The notes below the pieces were generated by a model. That model ran no database searches. It saw only the letters and a list, made by a program, of their open reading frames with translations, and was not told the DNA's origin. Shown here one piece after another: positions 14,403 to 15,742 of a DNA stretch of 15,742 nt. The stretch's first letter is position 1; every line of letters starts with the position of its first letter. The DNA lies in contig CAZMCN010000042.1 of assembly GCA_964564845.1 (NCBI GenBank), positions 1 through 15,742 on the forward strand, written 5' to 3'. This DNA is from CAYXPG01 sp964564845 (lineage in GTDB: Bacteria; Planctomycetota; Phycisphaerae; Sedimentisphaerales; Anaerobacaceae). The position numbers and the translations under genes were made by a program.

Positions 14403-15157
14403 TTGACTCCGGTTTGTGCGGCATTCTGTATATTGCTCATCTTGACGGTATCTTTCCTTATGTATATCTCCCAAAATGTAGCCGGGATGAATTTCAAAAC
14501 GTTTATTATATTACTTATCTTAAATGCCTTGCTTTTCCTCGCCTCTATATCAAACTTATCTTTATACCCGACCTGAACATAACTGCAGCCGGATTTGAGC
14601 ATCTTTATCAGAGCTTCCGGCTGATAGCCAAAGCTGTTGGTGCGGATATTAAACTGCTTTAGCTGAAAACTGCGGTATAGGATGCTGTTTCCGTAATGTT
14701 TTACGTTTAACCGAAACAGCACATTCAGAAGCGTCCGAAAGCCCCGCGAAATGATTCTCCTGCCCATGTTCCTTTCATTCGTATTGGTTGCGTATGATAT
14801 TATCAGGTCGGCTTTACCTTTTTCGGCAAAGATGATTCCCAGTGCCTCAGCCGAAGTTGCACCTTTGCCGTCAACATAAATAAAATAATCCATTTTCGCC
14901 CGTTTAAGTCCTTCTCGTATGACCCCGCCGATACACTTTGGACTCTTGTGATGAAATGCCCTGACATATTCATAACGCTCCGCCAGCTCTTCTGCTATCT
15001 CACCGGTTCTGTCGGTACTGCCGTCGTTGAATACAAGAATCTCATATTCATCAAACGATTGTTCCACCGCCCCCACCATATCCGCAACGGCTTCGGCCAA
15101 ATGGTTCTCTTCGTTCAGCGCCGGCACGACGACCGTTATCGAATTCTCTGTAGCCAT
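14399..15157 (-). CDS. Family 2 glycosyltransferase (dolichol-phosphate-mannose-synthase-like)
   Basis: A 252-residue GT-A-fold glycosyltransferase, cytoplasmic and probably membrane-associated, since no clear transmembrane helix is seen. Nucleotide-sugar landmarks are TVVVPALNEE at 8-17, VFNDGSTDRT at 42-51 and YFIYVDGKGATS at 91-102. The last should carry the metal-binding DxD; here it reads Asp96-Gly-Lys98, so the second acidic residue is missing. NERNMGRRIISRGFRTLLN and the later NSFGYQPEALIKMLKSG are typical of DPM1/GtrB-like members that transfer a sugar to a lipid carrier. Donor and acceptor are unknown. ATG at 15157 has GAGG at 15165-15168 with a 7 nt spacer and overlaps the upstream transketolase gene by 22 nt. 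The stop overlaps the next start as ATGA. Its position within the operon points to glycan or glycolipid assembly. Confidence 0.88.
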   Translation of the reverse strand: MATENSITVVVPALNEENHLAEAVADMVGAVEQSFDEYEILVFNDGSTDRTGEIAEELAERYEYVRAFHHKSPKCIGGVIREGLKRAKMDYFIYVDGKGATSAEALGIIFAEKGKADLIISYATNTNERNMGRRIISRGFRTLLNVLFRLNVKHYGNSILYRSFQLKQFNIRTNSFGYQPEALIKMLKSGCSYVQVGYKDKFDIEARKSKAFKISNIINVLKFIPATFWEIYIRKDTVKMSNIQNAAQTGVK

Positions 15158-15742
15158 ACTCGAACCTCATCTGCTATTGTCTCGGCTGTCAGTCCATATT
15201 GCCGCCGTAAATAATCCTGGCTGCCTGCTTTGTGAGCGTATTCGTCACTAATCGCAAACTTCTTTAACAGCACTTCTGCGTTTAGCCCTTCCTCGGTCAG
15301 CACAGACGCTACCACGCTGCCAAGCCCGCCGATGATACTGTGCTCTTCAACGGTAGCTATGAGACGACATCGCCGAGCCAGTTCGATAATCAGTTCCCGG
15401 TCGATGGGCTTGACGGTATGCATGCTGACCAGTTCCGGCCTTATACCGGCGGCTTCTAAAATATTGCAGGTATCAACAGCCGTCGGCAGCATATTGCCGG
15501 TGGCAATAATCGCAACCTCAATTCCCCGGCGCAATCTTAGTCCTTTGCCTATGGCAAAAGATTTTAGCGGTCGGCTGTGAACCACCTTCTCTCCCGTCTT
15601 GCCAAGCCGCAGGTAACATGGCCCCTCAAGTGACATTATGGCTTCGACGGCCTGTTGTGTCTCAATCGGGTCGCCCGGACAGATTACGGTCATATTCGGC
15701 AGACAGTTCATCACCGCAATATCCTCTATAGAGTGATGCGTC
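15136..15742 (-). CDS. Transketolase C-terminal subunit (partial, cut by window edge)
   Basis: The visible 201 residues are the C-terminal part of a transketolase-type protein. The first visible residues, THHSIEDIAVMNCLPNM, match the pyrimidine-domain end of transketolases and DXS-like enzymes, followed by TVICPGDPIETQQAVEAI and PCYLRLGKTGE. The C-terminal transketolase domain then begins near VAIIATGNMLPTAVDT and contains VSMHTVKPIDRELI and TVEEHSIIGGLGSVVASVL. The gene ends in VWLQRIR soon after this domain, as in the small subunit of split transketolases (normally about 310 residues). The thiamine-contacting residues lie outside the window, so activity and exact class (transketolase or 1-deoxyxylulose-5-phosphate synthase-like) cannot be fixed. 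The frame is open through the right edge; the ATG at 15711 is internal. It overlaps the glycosyltransferase by 22 nt. A transketolase pair in a glycan cluster would move two-carbon units to build a less common sugar. Confidence 0.9.
   Translation of the reverse strand, partial: THHSIEDIAVMNCLPNMTVICPGDPIETQQAVEAIMSLEGPCYLRLGKTGEKVVHSRPLKSFAIGKGLRLRRGIEVAIIATGNMLPTAVDTCNILEAAGIRPELVSMHTVKPIDRELIIELARRCRLIATVEEHSIIGGLGSVVASVLTEEGLNAEVLLKKFAISDEYAHKAGSQDYLRRQYGLTAETIADEVRVWLQRIR

Noticed and set aside
14403..14474. Longer N-terminus for the 627-residue radical SAM protein
   Set aside because: It would overlap the glycosyltransferase by 76 nt; the ATGA overlap with GGAG at 14407-14410 is the better start.
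6391..15742. Hopanoid side-chain cluster (radical SAM plus aminotransferase)
   Set aside because: No squalene-hopene cyclase or characteristic Hpn proteins are visible; DegT, WbuC and GT2 point to glycan chemistry instead.

Overview
The window looks like a chromosomal piece of an uncultured Planctomycetota-type bacterium (Phycisphaerae-like is my best guess). The reasons are the large membrane proteins that join a GT-C glycosyltransferase-like core to C-terminal TPR repeats, the very radical-SAM-rich glycan-type cluster, and intergenic gaps packed with several families of short dispersed repeats. The lineage is an inference from gene style, not from a marker gene.

Layout. Positions 1-200 hold short repeats and no convincing gene. 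One plus-strand gene (216-692) encodes a single-pass membrane protein with a GspB/PulC-like C-terminal domain. Every other gene is on the minus strand. A STAS-domain protein (801-1139) stands alone. Two tandem paralogous GT-C/TPR proteins follow (1410-3536 and 3580-6210), ending at a probable intrinsic terminator (1359-1386). From 6391 to the right edge runs a biosynthetic cluster, transcribed right to left: C-terminal transketolase subunit (cut by the edge), GT2 glycosyltransferase, B12-type radical SAM protein, SPASM-type radical SAM protein, DegT-family aminotransferase, WbuC-type cupin, second B12-type radical SAM protein, second SPASM-type radical SAM protein, and SAM-dependent methyltransferase. 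Several junctions overlap or nearly touch (22 nt overlap, ATGA, 2 nt gap, TGATG), which is typical of translational coupling.

How the genes may work together. DegT aminotransferase, WbuC cupin, GT2 and a split transketolase are typical of surface-glycan or modified-sugar clusters. Four radical SAM enzymes arranged as two [B12-type then SPASM-type] pairs suggest unusual C-C, C-H or methyl-transfer chemistry on a sugar or lipid-linked product. No product can be named from the sequence. The neighbouring GT-C/TPR proteins could act on the same envelope material, but that is conjecture.

The most unusual signal is a 42-46 bp palindromic element present three times (1311-1353, 1853-1898, 8330-8373) with a conserved loop. 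One copy sits in frame inside the TPR region of a GT-C/TPR gene, and the paralogue next door shows the uninterrupted site. Another copy encodes most of the C-terminal tail of a radical SAM protein. This resembles protein-invading palindromic elements such as those of Rickettsia, in what appears to be an unrelated lineage.
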